From Rhodophyticola porphyridii (GTDB lineage Bacteria; Pseudomonadota; Alphaproteobacteria; Rhodobacterales; Rhodobacteraceae), in the NCBI RefSeq assembly GCF_003688285.1, contig NZ_RCNT01000001.1:831573-895572 (forward strand): a stretch of DNA of 64,000 bases, read 5' to 3'. Position 1 is the first letter of the stretch. Each line of letters opens with the position of its first letter. Below the pieces are notes generated by a model. That model was not told the DNA's origin. It did no database searches and saw only the letters and a list, made by a program, of their open reading frames with translations. The position numbers and the translations under genes are program-made. Positions 38,346 through 48,620 of this stretch are shown in pieces.

Positions 38346-39338
38346 ATGACGCAAGCAGACCCCCTGAACGCTGATCTGGCCGCCCGTGTGCTGGCCGGGG
38401 AGCGTCGTGCACTTGCCCGCGCGGTGACGCTGGTTGAAAGCACGCGGGCCGATCATCGCGCCGAGGCGGCGGCGCTGCTGGAAACGCTGAGAGGCCATGG
38501 GCGGCAGGCTCTGCGGATCGGCCTTTCCGGCACGCCGGGGGTGGGCAAATCCACCTTTATCGAGGCCTTCGGGATGATGCTCGTGGCCCGCGGCCTGTCG
38601 GTCGCGGTGCTGGCGGTGGATCCAAGCTCAACCCGCTCGGGCGGCTCGATCCTGGGGGACAAGACGCGGATGGAACGGCTCAGCCGGGAGCCGTCCGCCT
38701 TCATCCGGCCCTCGCCCTCCCTGTCCCATCTGGGCGGTGTGTCGCGCCGCACGCGGGAGGCGGTGGCGCTGTGCGAGGCGGCGGGGTTCGACGTGGTGCT
38801 GATCGAAACAGTGGGCGTGGGCCAATCCGAGACGATGGTGGCTGAGATGTGCGACATCTTCGTTCTGTTGCTGGCCCCGGCCGGCGGCGATGAGTTGCAG
38901 GGCGTCAAGCGCGGGATCATGGAGATCGCCGACCTGATTCTGGTCAACAAGGCCGATGGGGAGTTGAAATCGGCCGCCACGCGCACCTGCGCGGATTACG
39001 CCGGTGCGCTGAGACTGATGCGCAAGCGGGCGCAGGACCCGGAGGGCTTCCCCAAGGCGCTGACTGTTTCGGCGCTTCAGGACGATGGGTTGGACCGCGC
39101 ATGGGAGGAAATGCAGGCGCTGGCGGATTGGCGAAAGGCGAAAGGTCACTGGCAGGACCGCCGGGCCGAGCAGGCGGCGCACTGGTTCGAGGAGGAGGTG
39201 CGCGGCGGGCTTCTGGCGCGGCTTCGGACCGACCGGGAGGTGAAGCGCAGAATGGCCGAAACGGGCGCGCGCGTGGCCGACGGAGAGATCAGCGCCGACG
39301 CGGCGGCCCGGGAAATGCTGACTTGGCTCAAGGGATAG
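38346..39338 (+). CDS. meaB: Methylmalonyl-CoA mutase-associated GTPase MeaB
   Basis: A G3E-family GTPase of 330 residues that protects and reloads B12-dependent acyl-CoA mutases. Walker A is GTPGVGKST (62-70). Further motifs are [30 protein letters not shown] and NKADGE. No mutase gene is next to it in the window. It is followed by an intergenic region carrying a CtrA box before radC. Confidence 0.94.
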   Translation: MTQADPLNADLAARVLAGERRALARAVTLVESTRADHRAEAAALLETLRGHGRQALRIGLSGTPGVGKSTFIEAFGMMLVARGLSVAVLAVDPSSTRSGGSILGDKTRMERLSREPSAFIRPSPSLSHLGGVSRRTREAVALCEAAGFDVVLIETVGVGQSETMVAEMCDIFVLLLAPAGGDELQGVKRGIMEIADLILVNKADGELKSAATRTCADYAGALRLMRKRAQDPEGFPKALTVSALQDDGLDRAWEEMQALADWRKAKGHWQDRRAEQAAHWFEEEVRGGLLARLRTDREVKRRMAETGARVADGEISADAAAREMLTWLKG

Positions 39339-39369
39339 TCCCTCAGGGTCGCCATGACATGCATCGGGC

Positions 39370-39385
39370 TTAATCCTGCGTTAAC
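39370..39385 (+). promoter_or_regulatory. CtrA-binding site upstream of radC
   Basis: TTAATCCTGCGTTAAC is an exact TTAA-N7-TTAAC, the full CtrA consensus of alphaproteobacteria, 91 bases before the radC start and in an otherwise GC-rich context. DNA-repair and recombination genes are known CtrA targets in Rhodobacterales. Confidence 0.7.
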
Positions 39386-39475
39386 TAAATTTGGGAATTC
39401 TGCCCCCGGGTCGAGCAACGGCCCGGTGCTGGCCGCGTGGCCGGCTGCTGAGACGCGGTGACGGTAGGGGATCAG

Positions 39476-40360
39476 ATGGCAAATCAGGAAACGGGCCGGT
39501 CGCTATCCGGCATGCGCGGCGGATTTTCCGAAGAGGCGTTGCGCGGCCTCAGCGATCTGGAAGCGCGCATTCCGCCCGCGGATGCGATGACCAGTGCGGC
39601 CTTCACCCGCCCGTTCCGGAAGACCGAGCGGTTGTCGCAGAACGCCGCGGCGGGGGGCGGGCTACTGATCGACAAGAAGGGCGGCGTGCGGCCGCATTAC
39701 TGGGGCCATCGCGAACGGCTCAGAACCCGGTTTCTGTCCGGTGGCCACAAGGCCATGCCCGACTACGAACTGCTGGAGCTCCTGCTGTTCAATGCGATCC
39801 CCAAGATCGACGTGAAGCCGCTGGCCAAGCGGCTTCTGGAAAGCTTCGGCGATCTCAACGGCGTGGTTGCGGCCAGTGAACACAGGCTGCTTCAGGTCGC
39901 GGGCGCGACGCCGAAAGTGTATCTGCAACTGCGCATCGTCGAGGCATTTGCCCACCGGATGGCGCAGGCCCGTGTCCTGCATCGGGAGGTCGTCTCGTCC
40001 TGGGATGCTCTGGTCAGCTATTGCCGGACCACAATGGCGCATCGCGAAACGGAGCAGTTCCGCGTGCTGTTTCTGGATCGCAAGAACGTGCTGATCGCCG
40101 ATGAGGAACAGGCCAGGGGAACGGTCGATCACGTGCCCGTCTACCCGCGCGAGGTTGCGAAACGGGCGCTGGAACTGTCGGCCTCGGCGATCATTCTGGT
40201 CCATAATCACCCGTCCGGCGACCCGACGCCAAGCCCGCAGGATATCGACATGACACAACGCATCGCGGATGCCTGCGGCGCGATCGACGTGTCGATCCAT
40301 GATCATGTGATCATCGGCAAGGATGCGGAAGTGTCGTTCCGGACGCAGGGGTTGTTCTAG
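39476..40360 (+). CDS. radC: RadC/MPN-domain DNA repair protein
   Basis: A 294-residue RadC-family protein. A helix-hairpin-helix region (YELLELLLFNAIPKIDVKPLAKRLLESFGDLNGVV) precedes the JAB1/MPN metal-binding domain with HNHPSGDPTPSPQD starting at residue 243. The ATG at 39476 has AGGGG six bases upstream; a GTG 18 bases earlier is possible. The precise biochemical role of RadC proteins is unsettled, despite the old repair label. The upstream CtrA box suggests cell-cycle-type control. Confidence 0.9.
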   Translation: MANQETGRSLSGMRGGFSEEALRGLSDLEARIPPADAMTSAAFTRPFRKTERLSQNAAAGGGLLIDKKGGVRPHYWGHRERLRTRFLSGGHKAMPDYELLELLLFNAIPKIDVKPLAKRLLESFGDLNGVVAASEHRLLQVAGATPKVYLQLRIVEAFAHRMAQARVLHREVVSSWDALVSYCRTTMAHRETEQFRVLFLDRKNVLIADEEQARGTVDHVPVYPREVAKRALELSASAIILVHNHPSGDPTPSPQDIDMTQRIADACGAIDVSIHDHVIIGKDAEVSFRTQGLF

Positions 40361-40375
40361 GCTATCCCGCGGGGT

Positions 40376-40660
40376 CTAGGGGCCGAAGATCGCGTCACCC
40401 TGTTCCTTGATCATCTGCCTGGCCTTGGCGATGGAGATGGCCGTCGCTTCGTCCAGAGAGGCGACCAGATCGGCCCGGATCATCTGGTGCGTCTTCACCT
40501 CGCCATCGATCTCCTTCTCGATCCGCGCCGCGATGCGGTGACCGCCCGCCTCTTTCACCGGCGCGGGGAAGATCCGGAACCCATCATGCTCGATCGGGTC
40601 GGGCTGCGGAGCCGCCGCACCGGTTTTGTTGCCGCCGAAGAGCTTGGAGAAGATCGACAT
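40376..40660 (-). CDS. HlyU-family small protein
   Basis: A 94-residue protein matching the HlyU-like family: MSIFSKLFGGNK, EHDGFRIFPAPVKEAGGHRIAARIEKEIDGEVKTHQMIRAD and the C-terminal helix AISIAKARQMIKEQGDAIFGP. In Vibrio, HlyU is a transcriptional regulator of toxin genes; in alphaproteobacteria the role is not established. It lies four bases downstream of yigZ. Confidence 0.75.
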   Translation of the reverse strand: MSIFSKLFGGNKTGAAAPQPDPIEHDGFRIFPAPVKEAGGHRIAARIEKEIDGEVKTHQMIRADLVASLDEATAISIAKARQMIKEQGDAIFGP

Positions 40661-40664
40661 GAGG

Positions 40665-41030
40665 TTAATCCTGTTGGTCCATCCGGTCGAGGTAATGTGT
40701 AACGCAATCCTGCACCCGGCGGAACCTGTCGCCGCCCAGATGGGTGCCACCGAACCAGCGGGTGACGATGATGACATGGTTGTGCAGCTTCGCCCGTTCG
40801 AGCATCCGCACGATCACCATGCCTGCGCCGGCCTCTCCGTCATCGTTCTTGACGGGACCATCGGGGGTGAGCAGCGCCCAGGTGTTGTGGGTGGCACGCG
40901 CGAATTTCTTCTGGCGTTTGAGGGCTTTGAGAAGGGCAAGCGCCTCGGCCTTGCAGTGCGCAGGTCCGCCGGAAACGGCATATTTGGAGCCGCGGTCGGT
41001 GAGGATGGCGTCGAAGGTGGTGAGGGTCAT
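40665..41030 (-). CDS. yigZ: YigZ/IMPACT (UPF0029) family protein
   Basis: A 121-residue protein with the conserved IMPACT-family block, including AGAGMVIVRMLERAKLHNHVIIVTRWFGGTHLGGDRFRRV. It is shorter than E. coli YigZ (about 205 residues), since only the N-terminal domain is present. It is the first gene of a two-gene unit with the HlyU-like gene. The function is unknown; eukaryotic IMPACT acts in translational control. Confidence 0.82.
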   Translation of the reverse strand: MTLTTFDAILTDRGSKYAVSGGPAHCKAEALALLKALKRQKKFARATHNTWALLTPDGPVKNDDGEAGAGMVIVRMLERAKLHNHVIIVTRWFGGTHLGGDRFRRVQDCVTHYLDRMDQQD

Positions 41031-41073
41031 GGCAGCCGAGGTAGCCCAAAATCGGCCCGAACAACAGCGCCAA

Positions 41074-41214
41074 GCCGGGCAAGCGCCTGCCCGTGGGGTG
41101 GCGCCGCAAGGGTTGAGCGGGGCACTTTATGGTGGCCAAGTCATTGCGCGGATTGATCGGTGCGCCCGGCTTTCCAAGCGCCAGCCCGCCGAGACGGGCA
41201 GGCGCTCGCCCGGC
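41074..41214. repeat. Pair of 21-bp inverted repeats in intergenic DNA
   Basis: Bases 41074-41094 (gccgggcaagcgcctgcccg...) and 41194-41214 are reverse complements of each other with one mismatch, separated by 99 bases. Each arm is also internally symmetric (GGGC...GCCC). The structure sits between yigZ and the PIN pseudogene and could be a degenerate mobile or REP-like element. Confidence 0.5.
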
Positions 41215-41293
41215 GGGCAATGGCCTTGATCTGGAGAAGGCGCCGATGGATGATCATGGGGACCCGCCACTCCGTATTTGATTGAACGATACG

Positions 41294-41686
41294 ATGCTTA
41301 CAGTAACGCGAGACTCTGGAGCTAATGTCAAAATTCTGAAGAAGCTCGAACGCGAAGGGCTAAGTCAGGTTCACGACGTTTTTCTTGAGAACGGCCGAGA
41401 GAACCGAAAAGTGCCGCGGAAAGTCGCACCGATTGCTGTGTGGGGTCATTTTTGATGGGACGAAGCTGCTTGGGCACCTGACGAAAACCACTATGAACGA
41501 GTTCGAGCGATCATAGGACTAGCGAACGCCGCGGATGCCATTCACTTGGAGGCACACCTGCGGAACGGTCACGACGTCTTTGTCACAGAAGACAACGACT
41601 TCCTGTCGAAGCGGGCAAAACTAGAGTCGGAGTTTTCATGCAAGATCAGAACGCCGCGGGAACTTAAATCCGAGCTTCATAAGTAA
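41294..41686 (+). pseudogene. PIN-domain protein interrupted by an in-frame TGA
   Basis: From the ATG at 41294 the frame reads MLTVTRDSGANVKILKKLER... to APIAVWGHF, then TGA. It continues in the same frame with WDEAAWAPDENHYERVRAII, then DAIHLEAHLRNGHDVFVTEDNDFLSKRAKLE, and ends at TAA 41684-41686. The DAIHLEAHL...VFVTEDNDFL part is a typical C-terminal PIN/toxin-like motif. The usual N-terminal Asp-containing PIN strand is not visible, so the start may also be damaged. The interruption is most simply a nonsense mutation. No antitoxin gene is seen. Confidence 0.65.
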
Positions 41687-41689
41687 CCG

Positions 41690-43681
<1,992 letters not shown>

Positions 43682-43766
43682 GCGCGATATCCTTTTCCTA
43701 CGGGGTGATTCGCACCCGCACCGTTAGTTCATGTCATAGCGCGAATCACTGATTCGCACACCCACG

Positions 43767-45689
43767 TCACCTTTTTTTCTTCTCCCAGGCGCGGCCATCT
43801 ATCAAGCTGCGCAGATGTGCCGACAGCGCGGCCCGGTCCTCGCCCTGATCCGCGGTCTCCGGCGGGGTGGGGTGATCCGCGCGGTGCCGGGTCCGGACGG
43901 CGTGGTTCAGCCGCCAGGACAGGTGCGCGTCTTCTTCGGTCGTCTCCAGATCTTCCAGCGCCTCGGTCAGTTCATGGTCGATCCCGCGCCGCGCGGCGAG
44001 TTTGGCGAATTCCTCAAGCAAACACCGCGCGGCCTGGCCTGCGTCGCCATCGGCGCGCAGGAAGGGTGCGATGCGCACATGGCCGAGCGAGAGCAGGTTT
44101 TCAAGGGTTTGCCGCAGATTTGCCGTGTCCAGTTCGGCGGAAAGATGGTCTGCGTCCCGGATTTCGGTCTGCAGAAGATGCCGGGCCAGGCGGGCTTGGT
44201 CGGCGTCGTGCGGCACGAGCCGGTCGAGATCGGCCTCGAACTGGTCGATGAGGGCGGGAAACTGGCAAAGCGTGGCAAGGATCAGCGCCGACCGGAGATC
44301 GGCATCGCCCAGAGATCCCGCGGCCAGCGCGGAGGCGCGGGTGGCTGCCACCGGGGCGATGTCCGCCTTCGGCCTGAAGCCGCCGCGGGTCTGGCTGCGC
44401 CGCTGACCCTTGAACAGCTGCCAGCGAAGCTCATTGATCGCCTCGCTATAATGCCGCTTCAGGGAGGGATCCTGAATCCGGCCGATCGCCGTGCGAAGTG
44501 TCTTGTCGAGAGCGGCCCGGCGTTCGGGGCTATCGAAGATCTTGCCCTCGGTTTCCCTTTGCCAGAGCAGATTGACCATCGGCTGCGCCGCCGCGATCAG
44601 CCCGCGCATGGCGTCCGGACCTTTGGCACGCAGCAGATCGTCAGGGTCCATGCCGTCCGGCATCAGGGCAAAGCGAAGCGATTTGCCGGCTTCCAGCATC
44701 GGCAGCGCAAGGTCGACGAGACGCATGGCGGCGCGCAGGCCGGCGGTGTCGCCATCCAGCGCGATGACCGGCTCATCGGCCATCCGCCACAAAAGCCGCA
44801 GCTGGTCTTCGGTGATCGCGGTGCCAAGGGGTGCGACCGTCGCTTCGAACCCGGCACGTGCCAGCGCGATCACGTCCATATAGCCCTCGGCCACGATGAG
44901 CGGCTGGCCCTTGCCCGCCGCTTCCCGGGCCGGTCCGTGATTGTAGAGCGCCCGGCCCTTGTCAAAAAGATCGGTCTCGCGGCTGTTGAGATACTTCGCC
45001 TGCGCCTCGGCGGCCATCGCCCGGCCGCCAAAGCCGATGCAGCGCCCGCGCGCATCGCGAATGGGGAAGATGATCCGGTCCCGGAACGCATCATAGGGCG
45101 CCCGCCCGTCTTCCGGCTGACGCGCGATATCGGCCGCGATCACCTGATCCGCGGCAAACCCCTTTTCGATCAACGCCTGAAAGGCCGCATTCTGGCCCGC
45201 GGGGGCATAGCCAATTTCGAACCTGTCAAGCGCCGCCTGATCCAGACCGCGGCCGGACAGGTAATCGCGCGCCGCGCCGCCGCCGGCCGTTTTCAGCTGC
45301 AGGCGGAACCAGCCCACGGCCGCTTCGGTCACCTTCGCCAGTTCGCCCAGATGATCGGCTTTTTCCTGGGCCCTCGGGTCGCGTTCCGGCATCGGCATGC
45401 CCGCGTCCTGCGCCAGCATCCGGACGGCCTCCATGAACGATACGTTCTCCGTCTCCTGCACGAATTTGAAGGCATCGCCACCCGCATTGCAGCCAAAGCA
45501 ATGATAGAACCCCTTGCGGTCATCCACATGGAAGCTGGCGGTCTTCTCCTGATGGAACGGGCAGGGCGCCCACATGTCCCCCTTGGCCTGGTTCGATTTG
45601 CGGGTATCCCACGTCACCTTGCGCCCGACGACCTGCGTCAGGGAAATGCGGGTGCGCAATTCGTCAAGGAAACCGGGAGGCAGACTCAT
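43767..45689 (-). CDS. dnaG: DNA primase DnaG
   Basis: A 640-residue primase. The N-terminal zinc ribbon has C43, H46, C64 and C67 (CPFHQ...HCFGC). The catalytic core is recognised by FGGRAMAAEAQAKYLNSRETDLFDKG, and the TOPRIM part by LIVAEGYMDVIALARAGFEATVAPLGTAIT and VIALDGDTAG. The C-terminal DnaB-interaction domain is diverged. It synthesises RNA primers for replication. It is followed by rpoD. Confidence 0.97.
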   Translation of the reverse strand: MSLPPGFLDELRTRISLTQVVGRKVTWDTRKSNQAKGDMWAPCPFHQEKTASFHVDDRKGFYHCFGCNAGGDAFKFVQETENVSFMEAVRMLAQDAGMPMPERDPRAQEKADHLGELAKVTEAAVGWFRLQLKTAGGGAARDYLSGRGLDQAALDRFEIGYAPAGQNAAFQALIEKGFAADQVIAADIARQPEDGRAPYDAFRDRIIFPIRDARGRCIGFGGRAMAAEAQAKYLNSRETDLFDKGRALYNHGPAREAAGKGQPLIVAEGYMDVIALARAGFEATVAPLGTAITEDQLRLLWRMADEPVIALDGDTAGLRAAMRLVDLALPMLEAGKSLRFALMPDGMDPDDLLRAKGPDAMRGLIAAAQPMVNLLWQRETEGKIFDSPERRAALDKTLRTAIGRIQDPSLKRHYSEAINELRWQLFKGQRRSQTRGGFRPKADIAPVAATRASALAAGSLGDADLRSALILATLCQFPALIDQFEADLDRLVPHDADQARLARHLLQTEIRDADHLSAELDTANLRQTLENLLSLGHVRIAPFLRADGDAGQAARCLLEEFAKLAARRGIDHELTEALEDLETTEEDAHLSWRLNHAVRTRHRADHPTPPETADQGEDRAALSAHLRSLIDGRAWEKKKR

Positions 45690-45843
45690 GTTCCGGAGTA
45701 TTGGGGCGGCCAGGGGCGAAGTCCAGCGGGGTGCGCGTCCCGAGCAAAATGCAAAACCACCTCAGAAAGGCCACAGATTTGGCCTAATCCAGATCTAGCA
45801 AGATGGTTAACGGGGTGCGCAAACAAGGAATGAGGACATTATC

Positions 45844-46062
45844 GTGTCTTTTGTCAAAGCCTTCATGGAGTCCGAAAGCGGCGCCGTTACGGTCGACTGG
45901 GTCGTGCTGACCGCCGCCCTTGTCGGGCTTGGAATCGCTGTTGTCGCAGTGGTTGTGGCAGGGGTTCAGGAACCCACGAACAGTCTCAACACCCAGCTTG
46001 GCACGGACATCACCGATATGCATGACTGGACAAGTACGCCGCAAAACGATCCCAACGGCTGA
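45844..46062 (+). CDS. Flp/TadE-like small pilin-type membrane protein
   Basis: A 72-residue protein starting at GTG with GAGGA eight bases upstream. The sequence MSFVKAFMESESGAVTVDWVVLTAALVGLGIAVVAVVVAG shows the E-S-G-A-V-T-V-(D/E)-W motif and long hydrophobic helix of Flp-type IVb pilins in Rhodobacterales. No tad assembly genes are nearby, so it would rely on machinery elsewhere or have another role. Confidence 0.72.
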   Translation: MSFVKAFMESESGAVTVDWVVLTAALVGLGIAVVAVVVAGVQEPTNSLNTQLGTDITDMHDWTSTPQNDPNG

Positions 46063-46319
46063 TCCGGGCGGGCTATTTGCGCGGCGGGGCGCCTCTCCGC
46101 TCGGGCGTGTTCGAGAAGGCTTTGCGATTGCGTTCGGTCCACCCCACATCTCGACATTTCAGTAAAACGGGTTCGGGTCGACGCCACGGGTATGATCCGA
46201 CCGCGCGCGTTGCGTGCATCGGTCTGATCCAGCGGCGCGGCGGCGCCGAGCGGAGATTCCGCTGATTTCGGATTGATGCGGCGGGACCACGCAAACCGTC
46301 GGGGTTTTCATTCCCGAGG

Positions 46320-46466
46320 ACCTGTTAGTACAGGTGGGCGCCAGGTAACCGGACCAGGGTCCGGACAGAGCCAGCTCCCTCGGAGATGTGTAAGGCCACC
46401 GGAATCGTGCCCCATGTGACAAGAAAGGCAGTACCCGCCTGTTGTGGCAGATAGGCGGTCCACCCT
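46320..46466 (-). ncRNA. Candidate structured RNA, 6S-like
   Basis: Read on the minus strand, the ends pair as a closing stem: GGTGGACCGCC (46464-46454) with GGCGCCCACC (46342-46333), interrupted only by a small internal loop. Inside is a strong hairpin CCGGACC-CT-GGTCCGG followed directly by TTACCTGG, recalling the 3-prime side of the E. coli 6S bubble, where a hairpin is followed by GGTTACAGCC. An adjacent hairpin ACCTGT-acta-ACAGGT lies just beyond the closing stem. No protein-coding frame here is convincing. The usual 6S neighbours (zapA, 5-FCL) are absent, so the 6S label is tentative. Confidence 0.35.
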
Positions 46467-46560
46467 CCATGAGCAAGGGCGCAATTTGCTTGGGTGGATC
46501 TGAAACGTCGGATCGCGCCCACCTTCGGTTTCGTACCCGTTCCGACCGCGCTTGATTTTT

Positions 46561-46575
46561 GTTCACCTATTGTTC
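46561..46575 (+). promoter_or_regulatory. LexA operator of mmcB
   Basis: GTTCACCTATTGTTC is an exact GTTC-N7-GTTC, the alphaproteobacterial LexA (SOS) box. It ends 11 bases before the mmcB ATG, so LexA would cover the core promoter. Confidence 0.85.
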
Positions 46576-46586
46576 ATGCTTCCGGC

Positions 46587-47039
46587 ATGCCGGATGATCT
46601 CTCCCCTTCAATGCCTCGCCCCGGTCAGTTGCTGGCCCGCGGCGTGTGCCGTCATCTGCGAACCCATGGCTTTGCCGTGCTTGAGGAATTCTCGCCCGAG
46701 CGAGGCAAACGGGTGGATGTCATGGCCTTGGGGCCAAAGGGTGAAATATGGGTGGTGGAGTGCAAATCCTCCCGCGCGGATTTCAACTCCGACGCGAAAT
46801 GGGAGGGGTATCTCGATTGGGCCGACAGGTATTTCTGGGCCGTCGACGAAGCATTCCCGACGGATCTTCTTCCGGACGGGACGGGATTGATCATCGCCGA
46901 TGCCTATGACGCGGAGATCCTGCGGTTCGGGCCGGAGAGCAGGCTGGCAGGGGCAAGACGCCGGGCGCTGACCCAGCGGTTCGCCCGTCATGCGGCCCTG
47001 CGTTTGCAGGGCCTTCGCGATCCGGAGGCGATTATCTGA
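46587..47039 (+). CDS. mmcB: MmcB-family DNA repair protein
   Basis: A 150-residue protein of the MmcB family, with LLARGVCRHLRTHGFAVLEEFSPERGKRVDVMALGPKGEIWVVECKSSRADFNSD resembling a PD-(D/E)xK nuclease core (VDVM...WVVECKSS). In Caulobacter, mmcB is an SOS gene needed for mitomycin C resistance; the perfect LexA box just upstream fits this. The ATG at 46587 has no Shine-Dalgarno and sits close to the predicted transcription start. The ATG at 46611 (MPRPGQLLARG) is an alternative. Confidence 0.88.
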   Translation: MPDDLSPSMPRPGQLLARGVCRHLRTHGFAVLEEFSPERGKRVDVMALGPKGEIWVVECKSSRADFNSDAKWEGYLDWADRYFWAVDEAFPTDLLPDGTGLIIADAYDAEILRFGPESRLAGARRRALTQRFARHAALRLQGLRDPEAII

Positions 47040-47333
47040 GATCGGCCTGGGCGACGGATCCCGCCGTGCGAGCACCATGGCCGACCCAAGGTCCGCGTGA
47101 TGGCGTGCGCCACTGCACAAGCGTTTCGCACATGGGATTCCGCAGGATGCCCGCGTCAGTCTGTCTGACCCGATTGGCGGATGACATCGCGGGCGGGGGG
47201 CGCGGGTGTGGCGGTGAGGGTGAACGCCGCAAAGTCAGCGCATGATCCATTGCGGGGCGCGGGAGGGAACCGGCACCTTGACCCGGATCGGCCTATAACA
47301 ATGGTATATCAATTCCGCCGGTGGCACCTGCGC

Positions 47334-47522
47334 CTATTTTGCCATTTTCCGGGCCGCCTCGGCGGCGGCGCGCAGCTCGTCGGCGATTTCCAGCGCCTCG
47401 TCCGGATCGAAGTCGAGCGGCAGGTCCACGCCATCGCCTTCGATATATATACGGACCATGCCAAGCGTGGTGGGGCCGATCTGCAGGTTTGCGGCCAGGT
47501 CGCTTTCTTTGTTGATGCTCAT
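47334..47522 (-). CDS. DUF6324-type small conserved protein
   Basis: A 62-residue acidic protein beginning MSINKESDLAANLQIGPTTL, followed by MVRIYIEGDGVDLPLDFDPDEALEIADELRAAA and a basic tail ending KMAK. It resembles a small family conserved in Rhodobacterales. GGAG lies about ten bases upstream of the ATG. It has no membrane segment. Divergent from the MarR-GNAT gene, it shares a 104-base region containing the MarR-type operator. The function is unknown. The 294 bases to its right-hand neighbour mmcB (47040-47333) show no gene. Confidence 0.72.
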   Translation of the reverse strand: MSINKESDLAANLQIGPTTLGMVRIYIEGDGVDLPLDFDPDEALEIADELRAAAEAARKMAK

Positions 47523-47594
47523 CGGGCAGGTCTCCGCGCCTTGGGTGCGGCGATGCAGGTAGCCCCTTGCGATTTGCGAGACAAGGGGCAATTA

Positions 47595-47609
47595 CTTGCC
47601 TAAGGCAAG
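47595..47609. promoter_or_regulatory. MarR-type operator
   Basis: CTTGCCTAAGGCAAG is a perfect inverted repeat with a single central base. It contains TTGCC-N3-GGCAA, the core of the classic E. coli MarR box. It lies 17 bases upstream of the MarR-GNAT start codon, immediately before its RBS, suggesting autoregulation and possibly control of the divergent small gene. Confidence 0.7.
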
Positions 47610-47626
47610 AATTGAGGGGTGATTGC

Positions 47627-48547
47627 ATGGATGCGATAGACCGGATCAGGGCCTTCAACCGGGCTCATACGCGGCGTCTGGGCCTGCTGCGCCAGGGATA
47701 TCTGGAGGCGGGCCTGAGCCTTGCCGAGGCCCGGGTGATCTTCGAACTGGCCGATGGCTTCGGCTGGACGGCCGGGGCGCTGGCACAGCATCTGGGCCTG
47801 AACGAGGGTTATCTCAGCCGGATGCTCGGCCGGTTGCAGAAATCGGGGCTCGTGGAAAAGACCCGGCATCCCCGCGACCGGCGGGCGCAGATTCTCGGGC
47901 TGACGCGGGAGGGGCTGATCCGCGCCGCGGAGTTGACGGCCCTTTCGCGGGCGCAGATCGCGGAGTGGATCGAGGGCCGGGCCGAGCCGGATATCGCGGC
48001 GCTGGTGGCGCGGATGGAGGCGGTCGATGCCGCCCTGTCGGAGCCGAAGACCGCCGCGCCGCAGATCGAGCTGCGCGATCTGGCGATCGGCGATGCGGGC
48101 TGGCTGATCGAACAGCACGGCACGCTTTATGCCCGCGAGGCCGGGTTCGACGCCGAGTTCGAGGCCCTGGTGGCCGAGATCCTTGCCGATTTCATCCGCA
48201 CCCGGGACCGGTCCTGTGAGCGGGGATGGATCGCATGGTCGAACGGGAAACGCATCGGGTCGATCTTCTGCGTGAAGGGCCCGGAGCCGCGGCTGGCCAA
48301 GCTGCGCCTGTTCCTGCTTCTGCCGGAGGCACGAGGCAGGGGGCTGGGCCAGCATCTGCTTGATACATGCATGAGCTACGCACGTGCGCGCGGATACGAC
48401 CGGCTGGTTCTGTGGACCCATGAAAGCCATCGCGCGGCCTGCGCGCTTTACAAAAAGAACGGTTTTGCCCTTGAAAGCGCGGTGCCGGTCCACGCTTTCG
48501 GCGTGGATCTGGTGGAACAGCACTGGTCGATCGGGCTGACCCCGTGA
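47627..48547 (+). CDS. MarR-family regulator fused to GNAT acetyltransferase
   Basis: A 306-residue two-domain protein. Residues 1-140 form a MarR winged helix (LSLAEARVIFELADGFGWTAGALAQHLGLNEGYLSRMLGRLQKSGLVEKTRHPRDRRAQILGLT). Residues of about 150-306 form a GNAT domain with the acetyl-CoA loop LRLFLLLPEARGRGLGQHLLDTCMSYARARGYDRLVLWTHE and ALYKKNGFAL. GAGGGG precedes the ATG at seven bases. This is a known domain fusion. The ligand and acetyl acceptor are unknown. Confidence 0.88.
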   Translation: MDAIDRIRAFNRAHTRRLGLLRQGYLEAGLSLAEARVIFELADGFGWTAGALAQHLGLNEGYLSRMLGRLQKSGLVEKTRHPRDRRAQILGLTREGLIRAAELTALSRAQIAEWIEGRAEPDIAALVARMEAVDAALSEPKTAAPQIELRDLAIGDAGWLIEQHGTLYAREAGFDAEFEALVAEILADFIRTRDRSCERGWIAWSNGKRIGSIFCVKGPEPRLAKLRLFLLLPEARGRGLGQHLLDTCMSYARARGYDRLVLWTHESHRAACALYKKNGFALESAVPVHAFGVDLVEQHWSIGLTP

Positions 48548-48620
48548 CCGGCAGGGGGCAAGCGTGTCGGGGCGCGCGGGGAAATGCGCCCGGCGCTGAG
48601 GGACGCTATTCGAAAACAGC

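Noticed and set aside
41294..41686. Selenoprotein reading of the PIN gene
   Set aside because: The TGA is not at a catalytic position, no PIN selenoprotein is known and no clear SECIS was seen; a nonsense mutation is simpler.
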